Notes: generated from the letters alone by a model not told the origin. Shown: positions 16,471-25,373, counted from the stretch's first letter. The stretch: 54,518 nt of DNA from Nitrospirota bacterium (GCA_021811105.1 JAJZPM010000019.1:1-54518); one strand, 5' to 3'. Made by a program: numbers and translations.

Positions 16471-17955
16471 TTAAGGAGCAGTGTCCTTTCTTATCCCGGT
16501 ACAGACGGACGCTTCGTTCTTGCGCTTCCTGAAAATATCGCTTCGCGTCCAGAGCCAGAAGAGGCTCCTTATGCTTTTCAGCGCAACCGCGAAGTCGTGG
16601 GGTGTCCTTAATTCAAGGACCCGTTTCAGGATAAAAGAAGGCCTCGAATAAAACCTCTTGAAGGCTATCTGACGGAGCTTCAGGATATCCTCCCGCGTCA
16701 TGGAATGGGGGATGAAGGCGGCACCCTGATAGGTATAATCGCTGAGTTCCTCTGAAATAGTCCCGTACTTATCAAGATTGTCATACAGGTATGTCCCGGG
16801 AAAAGGCGTGATCGCATGGAAATTCGCTATGTCCGGGTTAAGGTCCAGTGCGAATTCGATCGTCTGGAGGCCCTCCTCGAAGGTCTCGCCCGGAATGCCG
16901 AACATAAAAGGGGTGCTCACCCTCAGCCCCACCTCCTGCGCCGCTTTCACGGCCTTTCTGATCTGTTCGGGGGTCGTCCCCTTCCTTATCGCGTTGAGGT
17001 TCTTCTGCACCCCGCTCTCTGCGCCGAAGAGTATCGCCCAACAGCCCGCGTCCTTGAACGCCTGGAGAAGCGGCTTGTCAACCTGATTGACGCAGGCCGA
17101 GGCGAACCAGGTAAAATCGTATCCCCTGGTCTTGATCTCCCGGGCAATGGTCATCGCCCGGTTATAATCAGCAGCAAGGGTATCGTCTATGAACTTGATT
17201 TCTCTATAACCCTGTTTCAGACAGTGCTCGATTTCGCCCAGCACACTTTCGACGCCACGGTAACGGATCCCTCTTGCCCGGTCCTTGTCTATCTGAAAAC
17301 AGTAGATGCACCGCCTGTTGCATCCGCGGGAGGTCATCAAAACAGCAACAGGCTTCCGCCTGTAGGTCGCAGGCGGGGGGATATAGAGGTTCGCATCGCC
17401 AAGCAGCTCCCGGGCCGGAAACGGCAAAGAATCGAGGTCTTCGATCAGCGGTCGCGGAGGGTTCTTGACGATCCTGCCGCCTTCACGATATGCAACGCCC
17501 GCCACGCCCTCAAGTCTTTTGCCCGCCTCGAGCCTTTCGATAATTTCGAGGGATGTAAATTCGCCTTCTCCTGTCACGATCGCGTCGAAACACTCTCCTG
17601 CGTCTTCGAGGCATTTCTCCTGTACCGCGATGGGGTAGGGCCCCCCCGCACATATGAAGACCCTGTTCCCGTATATCGCCCTCAATTCCGATGCGGTCTT
17701 TTTCGCCTTTTTCCATCCGAAGGTGGTTGAATAGATGCCGATGAACGACGGATTGAACTCGCGCGTCCGTCTCATGAGTTCATCGTGGTCAATGAACGCG
17801 CCGTTAAGGAAAGTCACCTCATGACCGGCCCGCTGAAGGACTGCAGCTACGTAAAGCGTGCCGAGTGGCTGCCAGTAGTTGATCTGCGAACTCGCGGTCT
17901 TCGACGAAAAGATATCGTCCGGCACCCAGGAGGGGATGACGAGCGCACATCTCAT
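16471..17955 (-). CDS. B12-binding-domain radical SAM protein
   Basis: A 494-residue enzyme. The N-terminal third is a cobalamin-binding-like Rossmann fold (YWQPLGTLYVAAVLQRAGHEV, then IGIYSTTFGWKKAK). The canonical DxHxxG base-off His motif is not evident. The radical SAM core carries the 4Fe-4S motif CNRRCIYCF, with FIDDTLAADYNRA and FGAESGVQ typical of this family. The C-terminal 100 residues are a helical tail with several basic stretches. Such proteins methylate or rearrange lipids or cofactors; no substrate can be named. A terminator follows at 16338. Confidence 0.88.
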   Translation of the reverse strand: MRCALVIPSWVPDDIFSSKTASSQINYWQPLGTLYVAAVLQRAGHEVTFLNGAFIDHDELMRRTREFNPSFIGIYSTTFGWKKAKKTASELRAIYGNRVFICAGGPYPIAVQEKCLEDAGECFDAIVTGEGEFTSLEIIERLEAGKRLEGVAGVAYREGGRIVKNPPRPLIEDLDSLPFPARELLGDANLYIPPPATYRRKPVAVLMTSRGCNRRCIYCFQIDKDRARGIRYRGVESVLGEIEHCLKQGYREIKFIDDTLAADYNRAMTIAREIKTRGYDFTWFASACVNQVDKPLLQAFKDAGCWAILFGAESGVQKNLNAIRKGTTPEQIRKAVKAAQEVGLRVSTPFMFGIPGETFEEGLQTIEFALDLNPDIANFHAITPFPGTYLYDNLDKYGTISEELSDYTYQGAAFIPHSMTREDILKLRQIAFKRFYSRPSFILKRVLELRTPHDFAVALKSIRSLFWLWTRSDIFRKRKNEASVCTGIRKDTAP

Positions 17956-18045
17956 CGGAACGGACCTCTCAAAGAGTGAGAAGTAAGGTGTGAGGAGTGA
18001 GGGGATAAAAGAGGCAATTCAACATTCCAACGACAGGCGTTTATT

Positions 18046-19491
18046 TCAGCGCTGGCAAATCTCTTCATAGTCATCCGTCCTCTCTTTGGTTGTCTTTTCC
18101 TCTTTGCTCCTGACTTCTCGCTCTTCACTTTCTTTTTTCAAAATCTTTCCCGCCGTATCGATGCCCGATTCAATCGCATGGTCCATGTTGTAGTACCGGA
18201 ACATGCCCGATCTGCCAGCGATATGCAGGTTTTCGAATTCCGCGAGATACTCATACAGCACGTCGCAGCGCTCTTTATACCCCACCTCGAAAAGAGGATA
18301 GGCCTTCGCAGCCCTGACCACCGCGGTGTCTATCACCTCACTCCCCTTCAGGAACCCGAGGCGTTCCAGGTTCTGCACCGTGATCTGCGAAAGCCTCGCA
18401 TCGCCCTCGTTCCAGATCGCATCCCCCTTGAAACTGAAAAACTCCGTGACAACGATCGTCTTTCCCTCGGGGGCCATCATCTCGCTCCAGTTCGTCGGCT
18501 CATGTATCCTGCCGAAGGGGATGCCCTGTTCAGGTATGTAGATCCATGTCTGGTCGGTCACCCTTTTCCTGTCGATCATTACGGCAACCACGACGAGGTC
18601 CCTGAATTTAAGTTTCGAGGCCGCTTCCATCACGTGTCCCGGTGGTGCAGGGTTCAACATCTTCACAAGCGCCGTCATCGGAAGGCTCGACACGAATTCC
18701 CCGCCTTCAAGTACGGTCCCTCCCTTATGGTTTTGTACTTCAACGCTCTTTATCGTCAGGCCCGACCGGTTGATCCGCCCGACCCTCGTATCGGTATGCA
18801 CCTCGCCGTGCTTCTCGATCTCTTCTCTGAGCCTCTCCGCTATCCTCCCGATTCCCGTCTTGGGATAGATAAACCTGTCAACGAGTGTGGGGAGGTCCTT
18901 TCCGCTGAATTTGAAGAAGGCGTTCTTGACCGCCTTTGCCAGAGAAAGCCCCTTGATCCGCTGCGCCACCCATTCTGCGCTGATCCTGCTGCAGTCGATT
19001 CCCCAGACTTTCTCGCTGTACTCCTTGAAGTAGATATCGAACATAGTCCTGCCGAAGTTGCTGACCACCCAGTCCTCGAGGGAGACATTCTCATGCGGCT
19101 TCAGCATCCCCCTTATCTTCTCTATGCCGTAGTCCCCCATGATCTTCATCGTCGTCGGGATGCCAAGACCGAACATCGCGTTCACAGGTTTTAGAGGGTA
19201 ATCGAAGTATTTGCCGCGCATGTATATCTTGCTCGTGCGGTGGACCGAGACCAACTCCCCGCCCATAAGGGTCCTTACGAATGCGTCGATCTTTTTGTCC
19301 CTGGTGAAGAACCGGTGGCCGCCGAGATCAAAACGAAAGCCGTTCTTTACGATCGTCTTGGAGAGTCCGCCCACTTCGGCATCATTTTCGAAGACTTTCA
19401 CCTTTCTCCCGGCCTTCGAGAGGACGAACCCGGCCGACAGACCCGTAAGCCCCCCTCCCAGAATGAGGACATCATTTTTCTGATCGTTCAT
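18046..19491 (-). CDS. FAD-dependent amine oxidase/desaturase-like protein
   Basis: A 481-residue flavoprotein. The FAD site is VLILGGGLTGLSAGFVLSKAG with downstream VGGLSKTI and FDLGGHRFFT. The fold resembles protoporphyrinogen oxidase, phytoene-desaturase and UDP-galactopyranose mutase relatives; the block FDIYFKEYSEKVWGIDCSRIS is typical of the polysaccharide/UDP-sugar-linked branch. The C-terminus ends in a low-complexity acidic-basic tail. The ATG at 19491 follows AAGGTGAG. It lies 90 bases upstream of the radical SAM gene on the same strand, so the two may act together. Confidence 0.82.
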   Translation of the reverse strand: MNDQKNDVLILGGGLTGLSAGFVLSKAGRKVKVFENDAEVGGLSKTIVKNGFRFDLGGHRFFTRDKKIDAFVRTLMGGELVSVHRTSKIYMRGKYFDYPLKPVNAMFGLGIPTTMKIMGDYGIEKIRGMLKPHENVSLEDWVVSNFGRTMFDIYFKEYSEKVWGIDCSRISAEWVAQRIKGLSLAKAVKNAFFKFSGKDLPTLVDRFIYPKTGIGRIAERLREEIEKHGEVHTDTRVGRINRSGLTIKSVEVQNHKGGTVLEGGEFVSSLPMTALVKMLNPAPPGHVMEAASKLKFRDLVVVAVMIDRKRVTDQTWIYIPEQGIPFGRIHEPTNWSEMMAPEGKTIVVTEFFSFKGDAIWNEGDARLSQITVQNLERLGFLKGSEVIDTAVVRAAKAYPLFEVGYKERCDVLYEYLAEFENLHIAGRSGMFRYYNMDHAIESGIDTAGKILKKESEEREVRSKEEKTTKERTDDYEEICQR

Positions 19492-19624
19492 TCTCACCTT
19501 GCTTCACCGTAACGCCGCCGTCCCGTCGCGTCAAAACCCAAACTCATGAAAAAATATACCCTCCGGAATGACCGCAGGGTAATAACATTTTGCTTCTCAC
19601 TTGCCCGAACAATTCTACTACCGG

Positions 19625-19658
19625 ATCCATCGCCGGCGCATAAACGCCGGCGATGGAT
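19625..19658. repeat. Perfect 14-bp inverted repeat after usp
   Basis: ATCCATCGCCGGCG and its exact complement flank a 6-base loop. It lies 22 bases past the stop of the universal stress gene. No T tract follows on the minus strand; on the plus side TATTTT follows. It may stabilise the messenger 3' end or act as a weak terminator. Confidence 0.6.
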
Positions 19659-19679
19659 TATTTTACTACAAACCGTCTC

Positions 19680-20144
19680 CTATTTGACAATGAGCACCGG
19701 GACCTCGGCGCTGTTGACCACCTCTCTGCTGACACTCCCCATAAAGAGATGTGTGGTCCTGCTGCCTCTCGAACCGACAATTATCATGTCGCTCCTGTCT
19801 TCTTTGGCGGCAGCGAGGATCTCTTCCGCAGGATGGCCCTTTCTCACCACTGTCTTCACTCCCTTCAATCCACTTTCCTCGAGGACGCTCTTATAATAGT
19901 CCAGTATTTTTCCGGCCTTTTTATCGAGCGCCTCCTGATATTCGGTGCCTTCCAATGCTTTCTTGAGGGTGTCCATCTCGGAAACACTTAACAGTACTTC
20001 ATCCATCAGGGACCTGCCTTCCAGCTTTTCCACATACACGAGCATAATAGACTCAGGCATCATGCAGAGGCACGCCTTCGCGCACATGGCAAAGGCATTT
20101 TTGGTGCCCTTCGTGTCGTCTACTGCAATGAGTATTTTTTTCAT
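19680..20144 (-). CDS. Universal stress protein (UspA family)
   Basis: A 154-residue single Usp domain. The strand-1 motif KKILIAVDDTKGTKNA is followed by a C-terminal nucleotide loop GSRGSRTTHLFMGSVS, the ATP-binding G-x2-G-x9-G(S) type. It ends in VPVLIVK as usual. It is the last gene of the run yedE-like, tusA-like, small membrane protein, usp, with short gaps. The role is inferred as stress or energy-state sensing for this sulfur unit. Confidence 0.92.
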   Translation of the reverse strand: MKKILIAVDDTKGTKNAFAMCAKACLCMMPESIMLVYVEKLEGRSLMDEVLLSVSEMDTLKKALEGTEYQEALDKKAGKILDYYKSVLEESGLKGVKTVVRKGHPAEEILAAAKEDRSDMIIVGSRGSRTTHLFMGSVSREVVNSAEVPVLIVK

Positions 20145-20182
20145 TTGCCACCCTTTTTTTAGTAGGTTGCCGGAAATATTCC

Positions 20183-20428
20183 CTATTTGCCGTATCCGCT
20201 TGCTGCAGGCGCGGCCTGCTGCCCGCCGTAACCTGCCGCAGCAGGGGCAGAGCCAGACCCTCCGGCTACAGGGGCTGACCCGCCACTATCGGCCGCGGGG
20301 GCCGAACCATATCCAGCGGTCTGGCCCTGCTGGGCCTGTGTCGTAACCTGACGCTGCTGACTGTAGACCGTAAGAAAGCCGATTATGGCAACCACGATCA
20401 CGATAATTATCACAAGGGGCGCTTTCAT
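20183..20428 (-). CDS. Small membrane protein with Gly/Ala/Gln/Tyr-rich tail
   Basis: An 81-residue protein. One N-terminal transmembrane helix (VIIIVIVVAIIGFLTVY) is followed by SQQRQVTTQAQQGQTAGYG and a low-complexity run of Ala, Gly, Ser and Pro with repeated YG or GYG units. It ends in SGYGK. It is probably anchored in the inner membrane with its tail outside. It sits between tusA-like and usp genes. No enzymatic domain is visible and I do not recognise the family. Confidence 0.75.
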   Translation of the reverse strand: MKAPLVIIIVIVVAIIGFLTVYSQQRQVTTQAQQGQTAGYGSAPAADSGGSAPVAGGSGSAPAAAGYGGQQAAPAASGYGK

Positions 20429-20460
20429 AAGACCTCCTTCAAATATTCAGGTGGACTTCC

Positions 20461-20712
20461 CTATGCCTTCTCGATGACAAATATGATTTTACCGCCTTCC
20501 TTCCTCCTTTCCTTAAGTTCATGCCCAGCCTGGTCGAGCATCTGGACGATCGTCTCGGCCGAAGACGGATTGTCAAAGATCATTTCCAAGACATCTCCCT
20601 CCGCCATTTTTTCGAGGGACTTCTTGCAATAGATCTGGGGATGCGGGCAAACATAGCCGCAGACGTCCAACATGTACTTCCCTTCACCTGTCTTCTCAAA
20701 CTTCATTGCCAT
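20461..20712 (-). CDS. tusA: TusA/SirA-type sulfur carrier protein
   Basis: An 83-residue small alpha/beta protein with the family signature CPHP (Cys22), the Cys that carries persulfide sulfur. Additional cysteines at 18 and 29 flank it, which is not typical of housekeeping TusA. A strong AAGGAGG lies upstream. It follows the YeeE/YedE gene on the same strand, a pairing known for sulfur uptake and trafficking. The symbol reflects family membership; the tRNA-thiolation role of E. coli TusA is not implied. Confidence 0.9.
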   Translation of the reverse strand: MAMKFEKTGEGKYMLDVCGYVCPHPQIYCKKSLEKMAEGDVLEMIFDNPSSAETIVQMLDQAGHELKERRKEGGKIIFVIEKA

Positions 20713-20748
20713 GGTACCAAAATCCTCCTTTGAATTATTTTCTGAAAA

Positions 20749-22167
20749 TCAGAAAGCTTCCATTTCCTTTGCCATCTTCCGCTCGGACCACCAGTTGAAG
20801 AACTTGACGCCTAAAAAGGCGCCGCCGACCATACCGATGCCGAATAACCAGCCGCCCGGATCTCCTCCCGCGACTCTTATAAAAAATGCCCCTATGTTAC
20901 AACCAAGGGCCACTCTTGCCCCCAGTCCCATAAAAAGACCGCCGAACAGCCCCCACGCGATGAGCTCGCCTTTGGGAAACTTGAATTTGAACTCCTTGTT
21001 CAGGAGGGCCATAACCATAGCTCCGAAAATGATCCCGATGGACATCCACAACGCAGGATTGCGCCACGGCTCGGGCAGTCCGTTACTGAATCCGAAATAC
21101 ACGTTGTCATGCATGTTCCAGCCGAATTTTTCAAGCACCCAAGCGCCGAACTGCGCCTCCTGAGTCGTGATATACCAGTATCCCGGATCGAAGACTGTCC
21201 CATTTGTCGACAGGTCGCTAACGTGCCCCATCCTTTCGAGCAGTTCCCCGAAATTGAAGATGCCGAATTTTATCTGCATGCCCTTTAAAACAAAAATATG
21301 CAGGCCGGCCGTGAGGCCTATGAGCACGCCCATCAACGAAGTCCTCTTCGAAGCCGTTATCATGCCCCAGATGCCGGACAATTCGTCGCCGAACCCGGTA
21401 GCGCCGCCCTTTTGCTTGGCCCTTTTCTTGAGGAAGCCCTTTCTGATATAAAAGACGTAGATGATGAGGATCAGCGCGAGGGCAGGGATAATAGTGTTGA
21501 TGATCGCATCGCTCAACAAGAACTTTGTTATCCCATGGAATCCCGACATGAAACCTGCCTCATCCAGCGTCATCTTCGGCTTGCGAAAGACGTTGCCGAC
21601 GAGAAAATAATCGAACCAGGAGGTGATTTTTTCCTGAGGGATCCGTGTTTGCGATAAGGCGTTATTTACCCACTCTTTTGGAAGAAGCTTGTTGAATACC
21701 CCTCCAACGTCGGCAAATATCGCCTGCCCGAAAGATATGCCCACTATTGCAAGGATAGAAGTGCCGTTCCCTTCGCCAATCTTATAAAGAGATCCGGAAG
21801 CACAACCGCCGGAAAGCACCATCCCGACCCCGAAAATGAGCCCACCTACAACCTCATGGATTCCGATGGGCCCCGCATGGAACGTAGTCATTTCATTAGC
21901 AGTCAGGAAAGCCGCAACCAGACTGAAGAAAATGAGCCCCAAGAGGATCCCGACTGCCATCCTGGGGACACCCGCCGCAAACAAATCCCTCGAGGCCGAA
22001 GCAAAACAAAATCTGCCGTACTGCAGCATCATGCCATAGGCAAATCCAAACCAGATATACACTACAACGTAAATGTAATAAACATTCACCTTGTAGTAAA
22101 TTAAGCTGATGAGGATCATCAGCCCCGTAACAATAAAAGCCCAGATTTGACTTTTCTTATCTTCCAC
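20749..22167 (-). CDS. YeeE/YedE-family sulfur transporter
   Basis: A 472-residue membrane protein with about ten hydrophobic segments in two homologous halves. Each half carries a glycine-rich Cys motif: VLSGGCASGSLYKIGEG and VALGCNIGAFFIR. These match the thiosulfate/sulfur-compound channel family, where Cys residues pass the substrate through the membrane. The length is longer than the short YeeE form, with an extra loop in the middle. The GTG start has GGAGG upstream. It heads the run with tusA, the small protein and usp. Confidence 0.9.
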   Translation of the reverse strand: MEDKKSQIWAFIVTGLMILISLIYYKVNVYYIYVVVYIWFGFAYGMMLQYGRFCFASASRDLFAAGVPRMAVGILLGLIFFSLVAAFLTANEMTTFHAGPIGIHEVVGGLIFGVGMVLSGGCASGSLYKIGEGNGTSILAIVGISFGQAIFADVGGVFNKLLPKEWVNNALSQTRIPQEKITSWFDYFLVGNVFRKPKMTLDEAGFMSGFHGITKFLLSDAIINTIIPALALILIIYVFYIRKGFLKKRAKQKGGATGFGDELSGIWGMITASKRTSLMGVLIGLTAGLHIFVLKGMQIKFGIFNFGELLERMGHVSDLSTNGTVFDPGYWYITTQEAQFGAWVLEKFGWNMHDNVYFGFSNGLPEPWRNPALWMSIGIIFGAMVMALLNKEFKFKFPKGELIAWGLFGGLFMGLGARVALGCNIGAFFIRVAGGDPGGWLFGIGMVGGAFLGVKFFNWWSERKMAKEMEAF

Positions 22168-22501
22168 TGCTGTATCTACCTCCTTTTTTTATTTTCATTT
22201 TTTTAAGGGTTATCATAAGTAGACACTTTTCCTATATTTTTCTTGGTCTTAATTCATAGTCGAATAGTCGTATAGCAGGTATCCCCCTTTCCGCAAGAAT
22301 TTGTGTAGCGATTGCTGATGATGCTGAGAAGAGAATCTATTGAAAGCGATTATCTTAATCATTATTTCGCCGAACTTCTTGTTCCGACTGTATTTAACAA
22401 AATACTCCGGTCAAAAATCAAGCTAAATTTATAACTTTAAGTTTCACTATTTCGCTATTGCATAACTCACTAAAGAGGCAAATGCCGGCATTTTTACCGT
22501 A
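22168..22501. other. AT-rich intergenic region
   Basis: This region of more than 330 bases is upstream of the YedE gene and downstream of the glycosyltransferase gene. It contains the AT-rich leader of the YedE unit and an AAATGCCGGCATTT palindrome at about 22478, just after the glycosyltransferase stop. No reading frame or known riboswitch is recognisable. Confidence 0.45.
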
Positions 22502-24220
22502 TCATCGCAGGTCTGCCTTTTTTTCATAAATCCTCACACTCGTCTGATAGCGAAATATCCTTTCGCTCGACCCGAAGGACCTCACCAGCCGATAGCCCGT
22601 CAACTTCTCCCCGATCTCCGGGGGGAGCGGATCGTGCGGACTTTCCGATATTACCGCGACAGAGGCATCGCTTTCGGGCTGTACGCCGGACAAATAATAG
22701 GACGGGTTCCTGTATTCCAGGGTAAACCTGAGCGATGACGCTGCAATCGCAGCGCGGTCCGCGGGACTCAACGCGTTCCGGTAATCATAGACGATATGTT
22801 TATCGGTGAAGATATCGAGAAGCGGAACAGAAACGGCGGGATTGAGCGGCGGCCCTGCCGAAGTCAACGTGAACACCTCAACGTTAGGTTCCCTCGTCCC
22901 ATTGAGAAATGTCCCGGCCTCCTTGATATTCACCGCGCTCACCGTTTGCAGAAAGGGAAGATACGCCAACAGGGCCACGGCGAACGACGACGTCATCGCG
23001 CACGCGGCAATACCCCTGCGAACACCGGCATCCTTTATCGCACAGAGACCGTAGGACGCCGCAAGCGACAACATCGGAAACACCATTATACTGTACCGTA
23101 TCCTTTTGATCTGCAGAAGGACGATCAGCACCACCAGCCAGGCAACTATTATGTATTTGCCGTCCTTGTTCCTCGCGGCGGCGTAAACGGAAAAAAGGGC
23201 AAGAGCGGTAACAAACGGATGTATCTGAAAAAGAAATGTCGACAGGAAGCTTTCTCCCCAGCGTTTCAGTCCGGGCTTTTGATAGGCTATGAGCAGTTGG
23301 ATCTGCTCGGAAAAGACACTGAACTTGTACAGAAAAACAACCCCTATGGGTACAACCGCACAAAGGACGATATACCCGAGACGGGAAAACAACTCTCGCC
23401 TACCGGAGTTCTTCGTCGGTCCTTCCGTCATATATACCGCAGCGATCACCCCGATAACGGAAAGCATCAGCCACGTCGAGTACTTCGAAAAAAAGGCCAG
23501 GAATATTGCGAAGCCGGCGAAAAGCACCGTGGCCCCGCCTCGCTTCAGCGCCCTGATGACCAGATAGACGGCAAGGATAAGAAAAAAAGTTGAAGGAATA
23601 TCGACAAGCATGAGCGGCACCTGCGTATAGAGATAAGGCGTGCCCAACAGGAACAAACCCCCGTAAAATCCGACCTCTTCATCCCAGAGCTCCTTGCCGG
23701 CAAGATACGTAAGCACCACGCTCGAAGCGAACAACACGCTCGTAAACATCTGTACGTAGACCCTCACCTCCCCGAAGACCCTGAAGATGACCCCGTACAA
23801 AAAAGGCACAAGCGGCATGTCCGTCCAGACCTCGATTTCCCTCCCCCATTCCTCGAGGAAATATCGGATGCCATATAGCTCAAGATGCTTCGCCTGCGTG
23901 AAATAACGGGATGCGTCTACGATGACCTCGGGCTCAGGCCAAAAAAAGGAAGAAGCAGCAAAAGCCAGGACGAAAAGGACAGCCGGCTTATATCTGATCC
24001 GCATCTGCGCCGCGGCGAACAAATATGAAACGACCGTCCCAACCGCAACAGCGGCAAAGACTGATACTGCGACGCCGCCATGAAAGCACCATCCCCATCC
24101 CGTAAGCCTGTCGTCGTCGAGACTGCGCGCGTGATAAAGCGCAAGATAAGCCAGCAGCGTCAAACCCGATATAAAAAGAAGACTGAGCTGCTTTCCTGAG
24201 GACGCCCGCATGCCGCCCAT
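22502..24220 (-). CDS. Membrane glycosyltransferase (PMT/ArnT-like, GT-C fold)
   Basis: A 572-residue polytopic protein with about 11 hydrophobic segments and a C-terminal soluble domain of about 150 residues. The first large loop holds acidic residues in VDASRYFTQAKHLELYG and WTDMPLVPFLYG, typical of lipid-linked sugar transferases such as ArnT and PMT. It would move a sugar from a polyprenyl-phosphate donor to an acceptor in the periplasm. Donor and acceptor are unknown. It separates the two sulfur units and ends before the YedE unit begins. Confidence 0.82.
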   Translation of the reverse strand: MGGMRASSGKQLSLLFISGLTLLAYLALYHARSLDDDRLTGWGWCFHGGVAVSVFAAVAVGTVVSYLFAAAQMRIRYKPAVLFVLAFAASSFFWPEPEVIVDASRYFTQAKHLELYGIRYFLEEWGREIEVWTDMPLVPFLYGVIFRVFGEVRVYVQMFTSVLFASSVVLTYLAGKELWDEEVGFYGGLFLLGTPYLYTQVPLMLVDIPSTFFLILAVYLVIRALKRGGATVLFAGFAIFLAFFSKYSTWLMLSVIGVIAAVYMTEGPTKNSGRRELFSRLGYIVLCAVVPIGVVFLYKFSVFSEQIQLLIAYQKPGLKRWGESFLSTFLFQIHPFVTALALFSVYAAARNKDGKYIIVAWLVVLIVLLQIKRIRYSIMVFPMLSLAASYGLCAIKDAGVRRGIAACAMTSSFAVALLAYLPFLQTVSAVNIKEAGTFLNGTREPNVEVFTLTSAGPPLNPAVSVPLLDIFTDKHIVYDYRNALSPADRAAIAASSLRFTLEYRNPSYYLSGVQPESDASVAVISESPHDPLPPEIGEKLTGYRLVRSFGSSERIFRYQTSVRIYEKKADLR

Positions 24221-24227
24221 CGCTCAG

Positions 24228-24255
24228 CAAAAAATAAGGGCGTCTTCCGACGCCC
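24228..24255 (-). terminator. Rho-independent terminator of the DsrE-rhodanese unit
   Basis: On the minus strand, GGGCGTC, a short GGAA loop and GACGCCC form a stem followed by TTATTTTTTG. It lies 45 bases after the rhodanese stop and close to the start of the next gene. Confidence 0.7.
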
Positions 24256-24299
24256 ACGTCTGCATGTCATGTTGCCGCAATGCGACAGCCTGAACAGTC

Positions 24300-24800
24300 C
24301 TATTTCACGACCGGGTAATTCTTGGTCTCGGCCTCATGAAGGGCCTCTTTCATAAGCTTGACACCCAAGGAATTCTTGTCCCATGACGCCATTCCGAATT
24401 TCATTGTCAGGGCATCGTAGCCGAGCGCACGCAACGCGACCACCGGCAAATTCTGCGTCTGTCCCGTCACACATACAAGAATGATTTTCTTGTTCTTCGG
24501 CAGTTTCTTGAGGTTCTCGGGTTTCAGTACGTCCTGGGTCGGTATGTAAATCGCCCCCGGGATGTGACCTCCCTTATAAAGGCTGGGGGCAGGTCTGACG
24601 TCGACGACCACAAAATCTGTTTTCTTCGAATCTATCATCGCCTTCACATCATCGGGGCTCACCTGCCAGAATTTCTCGGCAGCTGCCTTCGAAAGCACGC
24701 TATTGAGTTTTGCCGCCATATCGTCCGCGGCAAAAGCGGACGACGCCACCAGCATCACCGAAAAAACAACTGTAAAAATGATCACACCTGATCTTCTCAT
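24300..24800 (-). CDS. Periplasmic single-domain rhodanese
   Basis: A 166-residue protein with a signal peptide (VIIFTVVFSVMLVASSAFA, cleavage after AFA) and one rhodanese domain. The active-site Cys is at about residue 110 in ILVCVTGQTQN; the loop CVTGQT differs from the common CRSGxR. Upstream motifs VVVDVRP and GGHIPGAIYIP match the family. It would transfer sulfur in the periplasm. It is the last gene of a run with a TusB-like and a DsrE-like protein, and a terminator follows. Confidence 0.88.
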   Translation of the reverse strand: MRRSGVIIFTVVFSVMLVASSAFAADDMAAKLNSVLSKAAAEKFWQVSPDDVKAMIDSKKTDFVVVDVRPAPSLYKGGHIPGAIYIPTQDVLKPENLKKLPKNKKIILVCVTGQTQNLPVVALRALGYDALTMKFGMASWDKNSLGVKLMKEALHEAETKNYPVVK

Positions 24801-24863
24801 GAACCCGTCCTCCTTATTTATTCTTTATTTTTTTCCTTTTCCGTCTCACACGTTCAATCTCTG

Positions 24864-25034
24864 TCACCAGGATATCACCCTGTCACTCGAAAAAATATCG
24901 TCGACAATACTTTCATACGAAACGCCCGGTTTGGACAGATCGACAACCTTGGTCTCGTGCTCTTTTGACTGCACGGCGATGATCTGATCGGACAACTTCG
25001 ACGGCCCGTCATTAAGGATATGCAGAATCTTCAC
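24864..25034 (-). CDS. Small DsrH/TusB-like protein (56 aa)
   Basis: A 56-residue frame beginning GTG-AAG-ATT (MKILHILNDGPSK) with GGAG at good spacing and a TGA stop at 24864. The middle reads ETKVVDLSKPGVSYESIVDD, and it ends DRVISW. The layout (strand, phosphate-binding-like loop, helix, strand) resembles shortened DsrE/DsrH/TusB proteins. It lacks any Cys, so it cannot itself carry persulfide. It lies between the DsrE-like and rhodanese genes with short gaps. Conservation elsewhere would decide whether it is real. Confidence 0.7.
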   Translation of the reverse strand: MKILHILNDGPSKLSDQIIAVQSKEHETKVVDLSKPGVSYESIVDDIFSSDRVISW

Positions 25035-25070
25035 GGTAACCACTCCTTTCTCTTTTTCGGATCTTTTCGC

Positions 25071-25373
25071 CTACAGGATGATGACCCTGTCAGCGTCGTG
25101 GTTCATTACAGCATTATTGTACTGACTTCCACAGACGATCTCCTTGGGAAGGCCCTCGGTCGTGACGTTGAGGCCCTTTGCGCTATGGTCACAAAAACTC
25201 ATGGTGACCCCCTTGGTCTTGCAAAGCTCGCCCAACTCCGGAGTGCCGAGAAGCTTTGTGCCGTCGTCCATGTTGAACATAATCACCTCATGCCCTTTCG
25301 CAAGGGCGGCCTTCACGATTCCGACAACATGACCGAGATGTCGGTTCGTGTTCACAAAAATGCCGAGTTTCAT
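25071..25373 (-). CDS. DsrE-family sulfur-relay protein
   Basis: A 100-residue single-domain protein. The first strand MKLGIFVNTNRHLGHVVGI is followed by KGHEVIMFNMDDG and by two cysteines at about 51 and 61 (LGELCKTKGVTMSFCDHSAKG), the region where DsrE carries sulfane sulfur. A third Cys lies in EIVCGSQYNN. It is a DsrE/DsrF-like relative. It is the first gene of the run with the 56-residue protein and rhodanese; the promoter probably lies in 25374-25553, though no strong box is evident. Confidence 0.88.
   Translation of the reverse strand: MKLGIFVNTNRHLGHVVGIVKAALAKGHEVIMFNMDDGTKLLGTPELGELCKTKGVTMSFCDHSAKGLNVTTEGLPKEIVCGSQYNNAVMNHDADRVIIL

Noticed and set aside
19625-19658. Considered as a CRISPR repeat or origin element
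   Set aside because: Only one copy is seen; it fits better as a messenger 3' hairpin.
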